64,000 nt of DNA from Macrolepiota albuminosa (GCA_027475525.1 JAMWFC010000028.1:732831-796830); one strand, 5' to 3'; counted from the stretch's first letter, positions 21,192-32,447 are shown. Numbers and translations are program-made. The notes: generated by a model not told the origin, from the sequence alone.

Positions 21192-21553
21192 GATGGTAGT
21201 AGAGTGTCAAGAAGGTGATTGACTGAAGTTGAACATGTCAAATTAGTACAAGCAAGGTCACATGACATTGTTTATACTTCCTACAAGGTGTTTCCATCTT
21301 CTACTGCTGAAAAGTATTGAGAAAATATGAAAATTAAAGTGAGTCAAAAAACTGCCCCAATGATTAAATATTTTGTTTGATTTATTGATAAGCAAGTTCT
21401 TGTCCAAATCACATGATCTATACATCATTATGACGCCAGGATGCAGTTGTATGTCATGTGATTTTCTACAATTTTTTGCTTAGGTAATTGTTGCACACCA
21501 TATGAATCTTTTCAAAAAGGCCAAATATTGGGGCAGTTTTTTGCGCCAGTGTA

Positions 21554-21730
21554 GGCAAGGATATTCTAATGATAGTGAAATGCATAGCATCTCAACCTCG
21601 TGGGGCCATACTGGAGTACTGCTCCTCATAGTTGCTCTGATATACAAGGATATATGGAGGAGCTCACATGGACATATGCCTGGAAGTTTACTAGTATTCA
21701 GAATTACAAATCAAGGGTGGTAACATGTAA
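21554..21730. other. Short spacer, nothing recognised
   Basis: No supported feature between the right TA of Tc1 element 2 and the coding remnant that follows. Confidence 0.4.
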
Positions 21731-21996
21731 ATATGGAACAGAAAAATTTTCAGCAACATCTCTCAACTAGAGGATCTAAAGAAATGCCTCCAACTTGCTA
21801 GCCTGGAAAAGCAGAAGGGTGTTAAGAGTTATGAGAAGAAACACAGGCAATTTACTTGCAGCATAGACTCTAATATAGACTATTCTAATGATGAAGCCAC
21901 TGTCCAATTTCCTGTGACCAGCCCTCTCCCAGTTGCTTCTTTCTCACCAGGTCTTGAGAGTCTGAATATATTGATAAATACAAATAAGCTATTGGA
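21731..21996 (+). pseudogene. Possible N-terminal piece of split pogo-type gene
   Basis: Open frame with coding-like composition (ISQLEDLKKCLQLASLEKQ, then a Ser/Asp-rich stretch) that stops exactly where the left LTR of gypsy A begins. After the far end of A, at 57957, coding sequence resumes with a Ser/Asp-rich stretch (IDSDNDRP) that leads into a pogo-like transposase. I infer one gene split by the nest. The N-terminal domain itself is not diagnostic. Confidence 0.3.
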
Positions 21997-22398
21997 CGAT
22001 AATGCCAACTGTGGTTGGGTGTGCTGGACGTATATGCAATACAATGCCATCTCTAGTGCTTGGCATATATAGTTGTGAGGAGTCCTGACAGGGTCCTGGT
22101 GTGCTTGAGCAGATGTGATAGAACAATGTGCTAGATAATAGCACCTTGGATGCTACCTAGCAAATGGTAAGCACCATAGCTTAAGCAGAGATAAAGAGAA
22201 AAAGATCTCAAACCTCCCAATTCTTTGAAGTTAGTGAATAGAGGGTGCAGAAGGGCTGATAAATAATGATTAAGGTAGACTTGCAATAACACGCCAAGCT
22301 GTTCTGTATCCAATATGGTTACTAGAGTCTTCTATATGTCAAGTGTCAGCCAACCTATAATGTCTTTTAATGCGCTTAGTCCAAGTAGAAGCCTATCA
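21997..22398 (-). repeat. Gypsy A left LTR (3' LTR in element sense), deleted
   Basis: Starts CGATAATGCC (expected TGAT) and ends GCCTATCA at 22398. About 670 bp of the middle is missing or unrecognisable relative to the 1071-bp LTR of B. Confidence 0.85.
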
Positions 22399-22544
22399 TT
22401 TCCTCCCAACTGAAAAATTGACTGTCCTCAGTCAAACACCGTCATTAATTTGACTGTGCTATGGTCCGTATGATGCTTCCAGCACCTTATAAAAGTTGTT
22501 TCCAGCCCTTCTCCTTCTCATGTTTTTTGTCCAATATTTTTAGC

Positions 22545-24376
22545 ATATCTAATTTTGATGCCTCTGCCCTCCGCAATTTCCTGGCCAAAGCCTCTTATTT
22601 GTTTGATCATGCTAAGTCTGTCAGTCCTACAGATGCACCACAAACTGTCTCTGGCATAATGCAGCTCTATCAGCGCTGGTTGCTGGTTTATGGCTCTGAC
22701 AGTTTCTGGATGCAGGGTGTTGAGGTTTGTGAGTGGTGCATGGCCCGGTACTGCAAATATGAAGGTGCCAATTGGTTGCACCTGTTCATAGATTTAGGCT
22801 AAAGTTCAGCACCCATAATAGGCTCCCTTGTTATCCAATAAGATTGACACATTGTTGGCTAGTACCAAGGTTGGTGAAGTAAGTCTCTCCTTCTCTTTCC
22901 CACATTTCTGATGTTAACTTTGAGTAGTCGGCCTCTACGTCGCCCACCATTGCCAGTCTCCCTAGTGCTCCGTTGGCCTCTACTGTCTCTTCTGCTCCTC
23001 TCTCTTCTGCTTCTGTCTAGCCTCCTCCTATTTTTGGCAGTCCTTTTTGTAGCGCTACTTCTCCTACTTGCACTGCTTTTTTCACTCATACTGCATCTCC
23101 TCATTTGGCCATCAAATGGATTGCTGTTACCTCCAGTGAGCCTTGGCCTGGACTAACTCATACTACTTCTTGCCTTTCCCTCTATAACTTTGCCATTGTT
23201 ATTGATCAAGCACCTCCTGCTTATGCTAGCCCTCCCAAATGTACCATGCATTCTTGGTTTCCTGCTTCTAATTCTTTATTGAATTTGCTTTCCAGGTCAA
23301 TCTCCCTGCTCACGTTGCCCCTTTGTATGTTGTAAGTGTTTCCTTTAAGATCACTAGGCTTTAGTGCCTGATCTTGCCATTTTTAGGCACCCAACCAAAC
23401 TATGTTCACCAACACAGAGCTTCATAACTTGTTGCCTCTTTGTTGTGATACTACTGTCATTGATACTGGTGTCCTGATGAAGCTGAGCCCATTGTCAATA
23501 CTGATGTGCTGTTGGCAGTACATGCTCTTCTGCTTTGCCTTACTCCCCTATTGCTACTAACTCTCATCAGAGTGGCCCTAGTGGTAACCAATGCATGGTT
23601 TTTGTGTCTTCTTTTCTTTCATGCTAAACTCCTTTGTCACCAGGTCCCTTACTTTTTCTTTTCCTGTCATCATGGATATTCCTCCTGCCAAAAATGTTGT
23701 CATGTCTGTCGCTGGCACTACCCTTACTCCTGAGCTGATTGTGGCTAGCAACTCTCCTGTTGCTCTTTCTATTACTCTGTCCCTTACTCCTTCCTACAGC
23801 CTCTCCTCTTTTCCTAGTACTCAAGAGTCTTCCATCGTGCCAGAGTCTGAAGAGATCCTGGTGGCCTAGGGTGAGTGTCATTACTGCTGGAGGTACTTGC
23901 CTTCCTATGGCATCCATCTATCCTCCACTAGGGCCATGTCCCCTGGCAACAAGTGCCATGAATGGACCTTCCATGCTCCTGTAACTGTTTGAGTATATCT
24001 GTGTCCATTGGTTTCTTCTTCCCCTTTTCTAACTTTTGCTAAGTTCAATCCCTTCTGGACACCTCCTCCTGCTGTGCATGTTTTAGGCAATGCCTTCCCT
24101 TGGCTTAGGGACAAATTCTCCTATTCCATTACTCCCCTCCATTCTTCTGCAGACCTTTGCCAGCAACTTCACTACATTGAGAATGCGACTGACATTGTTG
24201 GTCATGAACTCACCATCCTGTGTCCTCATGTCTCTACCTTAGCACACTGTGAGCTCCTCCTGCTCAAGCTCTATATCAACATTACTGATGCACTTGAGTG
24301 GCAAGCAAGTAATGCCATTCAGGATGGGGACTTGCTTCTTTTGGGCAATTCTGCTCCTTTTGAGTCTGATGCATAG
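22545..24376 (+). pseudogene. Antisense gene alpha, copy in gypsy A
   Basis: Homologue of alpha in B (27699-30248) in the same place, beside the LTR and opposite to pol. Shared blocks include FDASALRNFLAKASYLFDHA, VCEWCMARY, the Pro/Ser-rich middle, and the end LEWQASNAIQDGDLL to SDA. It keeps a GTAAGT donor where B has ATAAGT, and a GTAACT donor where B has ATAACC, which supports the intron model. The initiator ATG of B is not conserved and the frame is broken repeatedly. It has about 10 codons near the C-terminus that are absent in B. Confidence 0.75.
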
Positions 24377-24896
24377 TCACTGACCCATAGCACTTCGAAC
24401 TTTGTGGACTTTGTTGCTTTTGATATATGTTTCGATGTAGCCTTGTACTAAAATAAATGCTCCCTCTTTTTTGTTTCAAAATTGTCAGTTTGTAAGTAAT
24501 CAAAAGAAAAATAAGAAAAAGGGGAAACACTCAGTAGATCATTATAGCATAAAAACCCCTTTGCCAGTGTGATCTAATAGCCAAGATTGTGCCAGCCTAG
24601 AAAGAAATGGGTATCGTCTGTAGATAATAAGTCAATTCATGCAAGAAGTTTAATGTATAAGAAATAGAGTGCCACTAATTGCTTGTGGCTATTTGGTGAT
24701 GGTGGGTATAAGTGCTAGACCTTGAAGGTTAACTTCCTCTTTGCGCAATCTAAAAATAAGTCAAGTGTATCCTATTGGCTTGTGTCCTCATCAGGATTCA
24801 AGTCTCTTGAGAAGTGTCCTCCTATGCTGTTGCTAATTGAAACACTGCCTGAGTCCTATAAATTGCCCATGCATCAACTGAATCTCATTAGTCCTC

Positions 24897-25436
24897 ACAA
24901 TAGAAAGCCCAACTGGTATGGTGTGGTCTCCCTGCTGTGATTGAGTTCATGTCATGATTGATCTTCCAACCTTTCTGGACATGCTACCTTTTTTTTTCAC
25001 CACTACTCAGCTGTCAGCATGCCAGGACTAGCCAACAAAGTCATTGAGTTAGGTCATTGCTATCAGATGCTGTGCATGGCTTGTGAGATTTGGAACAACA
25101 ACATGCCTTTGACTTGTTTTGGTATAGAAAAGAATTGGAGTCATATTTTTCAGGTGCATTATTGCCTTTTTTATCCCTTTTCTCTTCTAATAGTTGCCAA
25201 ATAAAGCAAATGTTGACCAAGGAGATGAAAGAGCATCTTGAGCTGCTGCTGGAAGAGACTCACTATCTGATTTGTTACTTCATTACCTCTTCCCTTCTTA
25301 GCTAACTGCATCACCATGCTAGGCTCTCCATTTGTCTACTGGTGGTCAGCTTTTTTGTGGTCCTTCCAAAGAATGGAGGCCTCCTCACCAGCCTCTTTTT
25401 TTGCCCAGCCCTTGATGCATATCCATCTCCCATGTT
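24897..25436 (+). pseudogene. Antisense gene beta, copy in gypsy A
   Basis: Homologue of beta in B. The TATAAA-containing stretch is conserved just upstream (near 24857). The B start ATG reads ATA here. Conserved blocks are RKPNWYGVV, MPGLANKVIELGHCYQ and the helical segment EMKEHLELLLEETHYL. Where B has a TGA (31224-31226), A reads TGT, so the sequence was open ancestrally. The end is marked by a stop in the same position as in B. Confidence 0.65.
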
Positions 25437-25551
25437 GCTTATGTAAGGCGACCCCTTCTTTTTTGTAGTGCCACTGAACTGACAGATTTTAGATTTTAGA
25501 TTTCCAATGTCATAGATATATATAAATTGCATTGGTGTTGTTGCCCTCCCT

Positions 25552-26207
25552 GTGATTGTTTCACACATGTAAGAATTCCCAAATTTCTGTGACCCTGCAA
25601 GTAGCTTGAGGTATTTTATGGATTCTGGCTACCATAAATTAGTCAGCATCACATCATGCCAGAACCTTCCATCCTTATTGATGAGTCCAAGCTTCTTTCT
25701 CATCCTGCTATATTGGATCAACTCAAGATGTTCTTTGCACTAATGCCTACTGGCAGGTTCCTCCATGAGAATGGCAATATAATGACCCTGGTATGCAAGT
25801 ACCGAATCCTGCTGGCTGCATCCAAAGAGTGGATAGTTGACCTAGACAGGCCGTTAATCACAGTAAGCCCTTATTAGCGCATATCTTGAGCCATGCCCTA
25901 CCATTCTGTAGTCACCTATTACAAGTACTGCTTTGAGTCTGATGAGCCTTCTTCACAAGACTGGGCATTTAGTTAGTTCTTGTCTCTTTTCTCCTGACCT
26001 TATGTTGCTAATTCCATACTGTTTCCAAGAGCCTCACGTGGCTTCCCCTTTCTGCTCTCATTACTGTCCATGCCTATAGGGCTGTGTTCAAATGCAGGGT
26101 CTTCTCTTTCATGTCACTAGATCCTCACCCCGACAAGGATGAGTAGTACTCTTTTCCCAATCTTTCTGCCACTTCTCCTAGTTCTTTCCCTGATGCTCCA
26201 CCTGTAC
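25552..26207 (+). pseudogene. Antisense gene gamma, 5' part in gypsy A
   Basis: Homologue of gamma in B, with LDQLKMFFALMPTGRFLHEN as the best block. The start codon position reads GTG. The Pro-rich C-terminal exon is cut at 26207 by insertion of gypsy C and resumes at 50056 (about 50056-50240), where CCACCTCCA-type proline codons continue. Confidence 0.7.
26203..26207. repeat. Target-site duplication TGTAC of gypsy C, left
   Basis: TGTAC precedes the left LTR of C and recurs at 50051-50055. Confidence 0.9.
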
Positions 26208-26381
26208 TGTAACTGTTGGTTACAAGTTAAAACTATCTTGTGTGTTTCACACAGTGCTGAATCAGACCGCAGTATTGGATTGACTAGAACTAAAGTGAAT
26301 ACAAGATGTTATCTTACATAATACTCTACTGAAGGCATATAGCATCATTGACACTAGTAACAAGTGTGACGCTCCGTTACA
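26208..26381 (-). repeat. Gypsy C left LTR (3' LTR)
   Basis: 174 bp, TGTAACTG to GTTACA. A purine tract follows on the minus strand (TTGGGGGGTA next to the LTR, plus-strand 26382-26391). Confidence 0.93.
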
Positions 26382-26477
26382 TACCCCCCAATGAGACCAA
26401 ATACTCAGTCTTATGAGAGGAGGTGAAGTGGGCTGGAGTAGGCATGGTAGTGCAAGCATTATTTGAAGACGCACATC
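26382..26477. other. 3' end of gypsy C, before insertion of B
   Basis: Polypurine tract region and about 90 bp of C. It continues at 39968 on the other side of B. Confidence 0.8.
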
Positions 26478-26481
26478 ACGT

Positions 26482-27552
26482 TGATGACACCAACTGTGGT
26501 TGGGTGCGCTGGACGTATACGCAGTACAACGCCGTCTCCAGCGCTTGGCATGCGTAGTTGTGAGGAGTCCTGACAGGGTCCCGGTGTGCTTGAGTGGAGG
26601 TAGTAAAACAATGCGCTAGATTATAGCGCTTCGGGGGCTACCTAGCAGACGGTAAGCGTCGTAGTTTGGGCAAAGATTTTGGAGAAAAGACAAATAGTGC
26701 AGCGTATTGTGCCCGTAGGTGGCACCGTAAACGATGAAGATGAGATAGACGAAGCTAGCGCCCGACTTAGTGTCGAAGTCAAAGGAAGCTAGTGCGAGTT
26801 GAACGCTAAGTGTAACTGTTTGTTCGAGGGGTTACGATTCGTTATCATATACATGTAAAGTAGCTATTTTATATACTATGCGCTACCGTGTTTGTCCAGA
26901 TACAAGTCCACCTGCGGCGCTACCTCCTAGCACCTCTCCTTGTGGTTTCCTCTAACGGCGACCTGTCAACGGCAACCTTTTGCACATGGATGACGGCGAC
27001 CAACGGTGTTCTGACCCACGGCGACCAGCGGCGACTCTATATTGGCTTAGAATTGCATGAGTCTGCTCACTTTTATTCTAACTCCAATTGGCCAGGCTGT
27101 TTCGGGGTATGGTCGGAAAATCCTTGACAGACGCCGTGAGCGCTAGTGTCAGCGCTACTCATTGTATTAGTTCCTGACAGGTCCAGATGTCGGATTTAAG
27201 TATATCCAGTGCCGCCGTCATTGATCCTTTTAGACTTCTGATTGAAGTGCCTCGTCAAATGGCAGCGCCTGCTGCTGGCTCTTTCTGGAAGTGATCGGGG
27301 TTTAGTTAGAGTCCTCTCCCATTGTCGTGTTAGCGCTATACGTTATGGGCCTCCTTCGTCCTTGGGATAGGTGAATGGAGTGTGCTGAAAGCTGGGTAGC
27401 TAGTGGTTAGGATAAATGTCTAGATCCTGTAGTCAGTTGCCAGAGCTAGAGCTGCTCTATATTCCCAACTGGTCGCTAGAGCCCTCAGTACGTCAAGTGT
27501 TGGTTGGCCTATAATGTCTCTTGATGCGCTCAGTCCGAGTAGAAGCCTATCA
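26482..27552 (-). repeat. Gypsy B left LTR (3' LTR), 1071 bp
   Basis: TGATGACACC to GCCTATCA. It is the reference for the family LTRs at 14549, 21997, 38906, 56206 and 57612. Confidence 0.95.
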
Positions 27553-27565
27553 TCTCCCCCCAACT
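27553..27565 (-). promoter_or_regulatory. Polypurine tract of gypsy B
   Basis: The minus strand reads AGTTGGGGGGAGA immediately before the 3' LTR. It is conserved in A at 22399 with changes. Confidence 0.8.
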
Positions 27566-27641
27566 GAAAAATTGACTGTCCTCAGTCAAACGCCGTCATT
27601 AATTTGACTGCGTTACGGTCCGTATGATGCCACCGGTGCCT

Positions 27642-27647
27642 TATAAA
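27642..27647 (+). promoter_or_regulatory. TATA box of antisense gene alpha
   Basis: TATAAA lies 57 bp before the alpha ATG, in internal element sequence outside the LTR. A has TTATAAAAG at the same place (near 22488). Confidence 0.55.
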
Positions 27648-27698
27648 AATTGTTTTCAGGACTTCATCTTCTCGTGTTTTCCTTCCCATCTTTCCAAT

Positions 27699-30248
27699 AT
27701 GTCCACTCCTTTTGATGCCTCTGCTCTTGGCAATTTCCTGGCTAAGGCCTCCTATCTATTTGATCGCGCTAAGTCTGTCGGCCCTGCCAATGCGCCACAA
27801 ACCGTCCCTGGCATTATGCAACTTTATAGGCGCTGGCTCATGGTCCGCGGCTCTGACAGTTCCTGGGCACGGGGCGTCAAGGTTTGTGAATGGTGCATGG
27901 CTCGGTACCGTGAATATGAGGGTGCCGATTGGTTACTACCCTTCACGGACTTGTTCGTAAGTTTTTTAGGTTTGATTTTTGGGTTAGTGGCGCTAAGGTT
28001 CAGCGCCCATACTAGGCTCCTTCTTTATCCGACGAGATTGACGCCCTGCTGGCTAGTACCGAGGTTGGCGAAGTGAGTTCCCTCCTCTTCTTCCTCACAT
28101 TTTCCATGTTAACCCTGAGTAGTCGGTTGCTATGTTGTCCACCGTCGCCAGTCTTCCTAGTGCCCCGTCAGCTTCTACCGTTTCTTCCACTCCGGCCGCT
28201 CCTCCTGTTGCTCCTGTCTCTGTTCTATCTCCTCCCGTTCTTGGTAGTCCTTTTCGTGGCGATGTTTCTCCTGCTCGTACTGCACCCATCGTCACTTCTC
28301 CCACTCGGCCTGCGCCTCCTCATTCGCCCATCAAACGGATTGCCGTTACCACCAGTGAACCCCGGCCTGGACCTACTCGTACTATTTCTCGCCTTCCCCC
28401 CCATAACTTTGCCGTGGTTATTGATCGCGTGCCCCCTGCTCTCGCTCGCCCTTCTAAACGTACCGTGCGTCCTTGTCTTCTTGCCTCTAGTTCTTCTGCT
28501 AACTTTGCTTTTCAGGTCAATCTCCCTGCTTGCGTTACCCCTTTATATGTCATAAGTGTTTCCTTTTAAGATCACTTATTTCTAGCACCTGATTGAGCCC
28601 TCCTTAGGTGCCCAACCAAACTATGTTTACCGACGTGGAGCTTCGTGATTTGCTGCGCCTTCGTCGCGATACTACCGTCATCAATACCAGCCTCCCGGCT
28701 GGTGTCCAAGTACTCGGCGCTAAGAAGAAGGTTACGGTGGCACCCGTGGAGCGCCGCACCTTTAGGGCAAAGATTGGTGCGGTAAGTGCTTGTTTGTCCC
28801 TGGAAGGTTGATGACGTCACTAACTTATTTCCCAGTGCGATAAATGCTGGTCTGAAAATGATCCCGAGAGTTGCTGGTTTCCTACCGCCTCTCTTCCCTG
28901 CTACTGCTGCGATGCATTGAAACAGGGCTGTGCCTTCAATGGAATTCGTACCCGTGAACGTGGTAGGGACGCCATCATGCAACGCAATTACGAGCGCGCA
29001 GTCTTAGTTCGTAATGCTCAGGCCTTCGTCCTGCAACAACGTGATCTGGCCGCTACTCGCCAGCCCACCGTGATTAGCGCTGCAAGCCTAGCGCTTCCCA
29101 CCACCCAAGATGGTACCACTGTTGCGGCCCCCTTTGCCCGCTCTCCCCGTCGTCCTGTCCCCTTGAAACGTAAGCCTATTGTCGCCTCTCCTAGCAAGTT
29201 GCGGCCCCCTTTGCCCGCTCTCCCCGTCGTCCTGTCCCCTTGAAACGTAAGCCTATTGTCGCCTCTCCTAGCAAGAGTCCCGGTAAGCGCCGGGAGCTAG
29301 CGCCTGCTACTCCCGTGGTCTTGTCTTCTACCGAGTCCTCTACTGATGAAGGCGAGGATACCGAGAGGGATGCTGAGGACGAGGATGATGATGAGGCGGG
29401 GCCTGTAGTCGACACCAATGCGCTATTGGCGGTACGCGCTCTTCTGCTTCGCATTACTCCCTCTATCGCCGCTAACCCTTATCAGAGTGGCCCCAGTGGT
29501 AATTGGTGCATAGTGTTTGTGTTTTCCTGTTTAGGTTGCGCTAACCTCTTTGTCGCCAGGTCCCCTACTCCCTCGCTTCCTGTCGTCGTGAACATCCCTC
29601 CCGCTGAAGATGTCGTGATGTCGGTCGCTGGCGCTACCCCTGCTCCTGAACCTGTCACGGCTAGCACCTCCCCCGTTGCCCTTCCTATTACCCCATCTCT
29701 TACCCCTCCTTGTAGCCTCTCTTCCTTCCCCAGTACTCACGAGTCCTCCACTGTGCCTGAGTCCAAAGGGACCTTAGTGGCTCAGGGCGAGCGCTGCCGC
29801 CGCTGGAGGTATTTGCCTTCCTATGGTATCCACCTTTCTTCCGCTAGGGCCATGTCCCCAGGCGATGAGCGCCATGAATGGACCCCCGTGCTCCCATAAC
29901 CGTTCGAGTAAGTCTGCATTTCATAGTTAGTTCGCCTTTCCGCTGACCTCCGCTAAGTTTGATCTCTTCTGGACTCCTCCCCCCGCCATGCGTGTTACCG
30001 GCGACGCCTACCCTTGGCTTGGGGATGAGTTCTCTTATCCCGTCACTCCCCTTTGTCCTGCCGCCGATCTCCATCAACAACTCCGCCAGGTCGAGGACGT
30101 GACCGACGTCATCGGTAGCGAACTCGCCCTCCTCCGTCCTCGTGTCTCCACCTTAGCACGCCCGCTTGAGTGGCAAGCGAGTAACGCCATTCAGGATGGG
30201 GACTTGCTTCCATTGGGTGATCCCGCTCCCTCCGTGTCTGATGCGTAG
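27699..30248 (+). pseudogene. Antisense gene alpha in gypsy B, seven-exon model, Cys-cluster protein
   Basis: Plus-strand gene opposite to gag-pol; function unknown. Model: exons 27699-27956, 28016-28072, 28123-28551, 28608-28781, 28836-29498, about 29535-29895, and 29958-30248, with GT-AG introns of roughly 36-62 bp. The corrected protein is about 720 residues: an N-terminal domain with CEWCMARY; a Ser/Pro/Ala-rich region; a cysteine cluster (CDKC then CYCC and GC, 28836-28927) resembling a fungal zinc cluster; an acidic segment; and a helical C-terminus. Lesions: two donors read ATAAGT (28552) and ATAACC (29896), both CpG losses relative to A, plus the duplication 29121-29274. The fifth intron is uncertain. 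The family is not identified. Confidence 0.7.
29121..29274. repeat. 77-bp two-copy exact tandem duplication (10 of 15)
   Basis: Copies at 29121-29197 and 29198-29274, in exon 5 of alpha. Confidence 0.98.
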
Positions 30249-30325
30249 TCGCCGGCCCGTAGCGCTTCGAACTTTTTATGGACTTTTAAAATTTTGATAT
30301 GTAGTTTGTGATAGCCCTAACCAAA

Positions 30326-30331
30326 AATAAA
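30326..30331 (+). terminator. Possible poly(A) signal of alpha
   Basis: AATAAA, 78 bp after the alpha stop. A has AAATAAATGC at the corresponding site (near 24452). Confidence 0.4.
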
Positions 30332-30425
30332 CGCTCCACCCTTTGTTTCGAAATTGTCAGTTTGTAAGTAATCAAAACACAAAGTAAGAAAAAGGGGAAA
30401 CACTCAGTAAATCATCATAGCGTAG

Positions 30426-30579
30426 AAAACCCCTATTACCAGCGCGACCCAATAGCCAATATCGCGCCAGCCTAGGAAGAAATAGGTATTGTCTGTAGAA
30501 AAAAAACCCCTATTACCAGCGCGACCCAATAGCCAATATCGCGCCAGCCTAGGAAGAAATAGGTATTGTCTGTAGAAAA
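30426..30579. repeat. 77-bp two-copy exact tandem duplication (11 of 15)
   Basis: Copies at 30426-30502 and 30503-30579, between alpha and beta. Confidence 0.97.
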
Positions 30580-30599
30580 GTAAGTCGATTCATGTAAGA

Positions 30600-30753
30600 A
30601 ATTTTAATGTATAAGAAATAGAGTGCCACTGATCGCTTGTGGTTATTCGGTGATGGTGGCTATAAGCGCTAGATCTAATTTTAATGTATAAGAAATAGAG
30701 TGCCACTGATCGCTTGTGGTTATTCGGTGATGGTGGCTATAAGCGCTAGATCT
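30600..30753. repeat. 77-bp two-copy exact tandem duplication (12 of 15)
   Basis: Copies at 30600-30676 and 30677-30753. Confidence 0.97.
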
Positions 30754-30780
30754 CGAAGGTTAACTTCCTCTTTGTGCGAC

Positions 30781-30934
30781 CTAACATTAGTTCAAGCGCA
30801 TCCTATTGGTTCGTGTCTGCGTCAGGGTCCAAGCCCCTTGAGAAGTGCCCTCCCAACCTAACATTAGTTCAAGCGCATCCTATTGGTTCGTGTCTGCGTC
30901 AGGGTCCAAGCCCCTTGAGAAGTGCCCTCCCACA
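30781..30934. repeat. 77-bp two-copy exact tandem duplication (13 of 15)
   Basis: Copies at 30781-30857 and 30858-30934. Confidence 0.97.
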
Positions 30935-30964
30935 CTGTCGCTAGTTGAAACACTGTCCGAGTCC

Positions 30965-30970
30965 TATAAA
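30965..30970 (+). promoter_or_regulatory. TATA box of antisense gene beta
   Basis: TATAAA, 38 bp before the beta ATG. It is conserved as CCTATAAATTGCCCATGC in A. Confidence 0.55.
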
Positions 30971-31007
30971 TTGCCCATGCCTCGACAGCATCTCATCAGT
31001 CTTTGCG

Positions 31008-31519
31008 ATGGAAAGCCCAACCAGCATCGTGTGGACCCCCCGCTGTGATCGCGCTCATGTCATGATTGATCCCCCCACTTTCCTGGAACGTGCTACCTCA
31101 TTCTTCCACCACTACCCGGCGGTCGGCATGCCCGGGCTGACCGACAGAGTCGTTGAGTTAGGTCGTTGCTGTCAGCTCCTTCGTGTGGCTTGTGAGATTT
31201 GGAATGATGAGCTGCCGCTGACCTGATTTGGTATGGAGAAGAACTGGAGTCGGATTTTTCAGGTGCGCTCTTGCCTTTTTCACCCTCCTTCTCTTCTGAT
31301 AGTCTCCAAATCAAGCAAATCACGACCAAGGAAACGAAAGAACGTCTTGAGCTGCTGCTGGAGGAGAGTCACTACCTGGTTTGTTACCTTACTACCTCTT
31401 TTCTTCCTTCTAACGTGTCGCTTCGCTAGGCGCCCTGCTCGTCTACTGGTGGCCAGCTTTTTCGTGGTCCTGCTGAAGGCTGGAGGCCTCCCAGGCCTCT
31501 CCTTCTGCCCGGGCCTTGA
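31008..31519 (+). pseudogene. Antisense gene beta in gypsy B
   Basis: Small plus-strand gene, unknown function. The start ATG is at 31008. Exon 1 reads MESPTSIVWTPRCDRAHVMI, then FLERATSFFHHYP and LTDRVVELGRCCQLLRVACE, with an in-frame TGA at 31224 that A lacks, then MEKNWSRIFQ. A candidate intron follows (from 31263); the next coding block is a helical KETKERLELLLEESHYL, another intron (about 31379-31429), and a Pro/Arg-rich tail ending at 31519. The phase at the first intron does not resolve cleanly, so the exon edges there are provisional. The pattern is shared with A. Confidence 0.5.
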
Positions 31520-31654
31520 TGCTCGTCCATCTCCCATGTCGTTTATGTAAGTCGGCTCCTTCTTTTCCGTGGCGCCACCAGACTGACAGATTTTAGATAC
31601 TTGATTTCTTTTGTCGTAGTTATATGAACTGCATCGTTGTTGTTGCCCCCCCTC

Positions 31655-32447
31655 ATGATTGTTTTGCGCATGTAAGAATTCCCTAGTATCCATGACCCTG
31701 CAAGTAGCTTGAGGTATTTTATGGGTTCTGGCGCGGTTAACCCAGTCAGTATCACCTCATGCCAGTAGTTCCCCTTCTCCTTGATGAGCCCGAACGTCTG
31801 TACCGTCCCGCTATCCTAGACCGATTAGAACAGTTCCTTGCGCTCATGCCTACTGGCGGTTTTCCACACAAGAATGGAAATACGATGACCCTGGTACGCA
31901 GGTACCGGATTCTTCTCGCCGCTTCTGAGGAATGGATGATCGATGTCGACCCATCCATAGTTGCCATATGCCTTCCCTTAGTGCGGGCCGTGAGTAATAC
32001 TCATGCATTGTGCAGGAGCCGGTTACGGGTAACGCTCTGAGTCTGACCAGTCTACTCCGCGAAACTGGAACCTTGGTTAGTTCTTATCTTTTCCTAACCT
32101 GAGGTTGTTAACTCCATGATGTCTCTAAGAGTCTCTCCTGGCTCCCCCTCCCCCCACTCGTCAATCTTGATGCGTGTTGGGCTATACTCGCATGCACAGC
32201 CTTTCCTTACCCATTGTTTGAGTCCCGCCCAGATGAGGATGGGTGGTACTCATCCCCAAACCCCTCGGCCGCTCCTCCAGGCGCTCCTCGTGCTCCTCGC
32301 CCAGGCGCTCCACCCGCGCCTCCTCCTAGCGTTCCCATTCCTCCTGTTCCCCCTGCTAATGCGCCACCTCCAGGCGCTCCTCCCACCCACAGGCGACCTA
32401 AAGATCAAGTGAAAGGTCCACGTCGACGGTCTGCATCTTTAGGGTAG
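31655..32447 (+). pseudogene. Antisense gene gamma in gypsy B, Pro-rich basic tail
   Basis: Plus-strand gene, unknown function, convergent with pol (its stop lies 138 bp from the pol stop). Model: a short first exon MIVLRI (31655-31671), an intron to 31745, then MPVVPLLLDEPERLYRPAIL and LMPTGGFPHKNGNTMTLVRR, further small introns between about 31965 and 32215, then FESRPDEDGWYSSPNP and a tail of Pro/Ala repeats ending in a basic stretch (RPKDQVKGPRRRSASLG). The Pro-rich region is the point where C entered the A copy. The start and the middle introns are inferred. Confidence 0.5.

Larger units (their letters stand above)
19913..21551 (-). mobile_element. Tc1/mariner element 2
   Basis: Complete outline: TA (19911-19912), tip CACTGGCTCAAAAAACTGCC, long inverted repeats of about 230 bp (19913 to about 20150, and about 21329-21551), a decayed transposase between them, and TA at 21552-21553. 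It is related to element 1 in both tips and protein. Without one 77-bp duplication it is 1562 bp. Confidence 0.93.

Noticed and set aside
27699..32447. The plus-strand genes of B as a separate transposon or host gene inserted into a gypsy element
   Set aside because: The same genes occupy the same position in A, there are no inner inverted repeats or target duplications at their edges, and they lie inside the ACGT-flanked unit.
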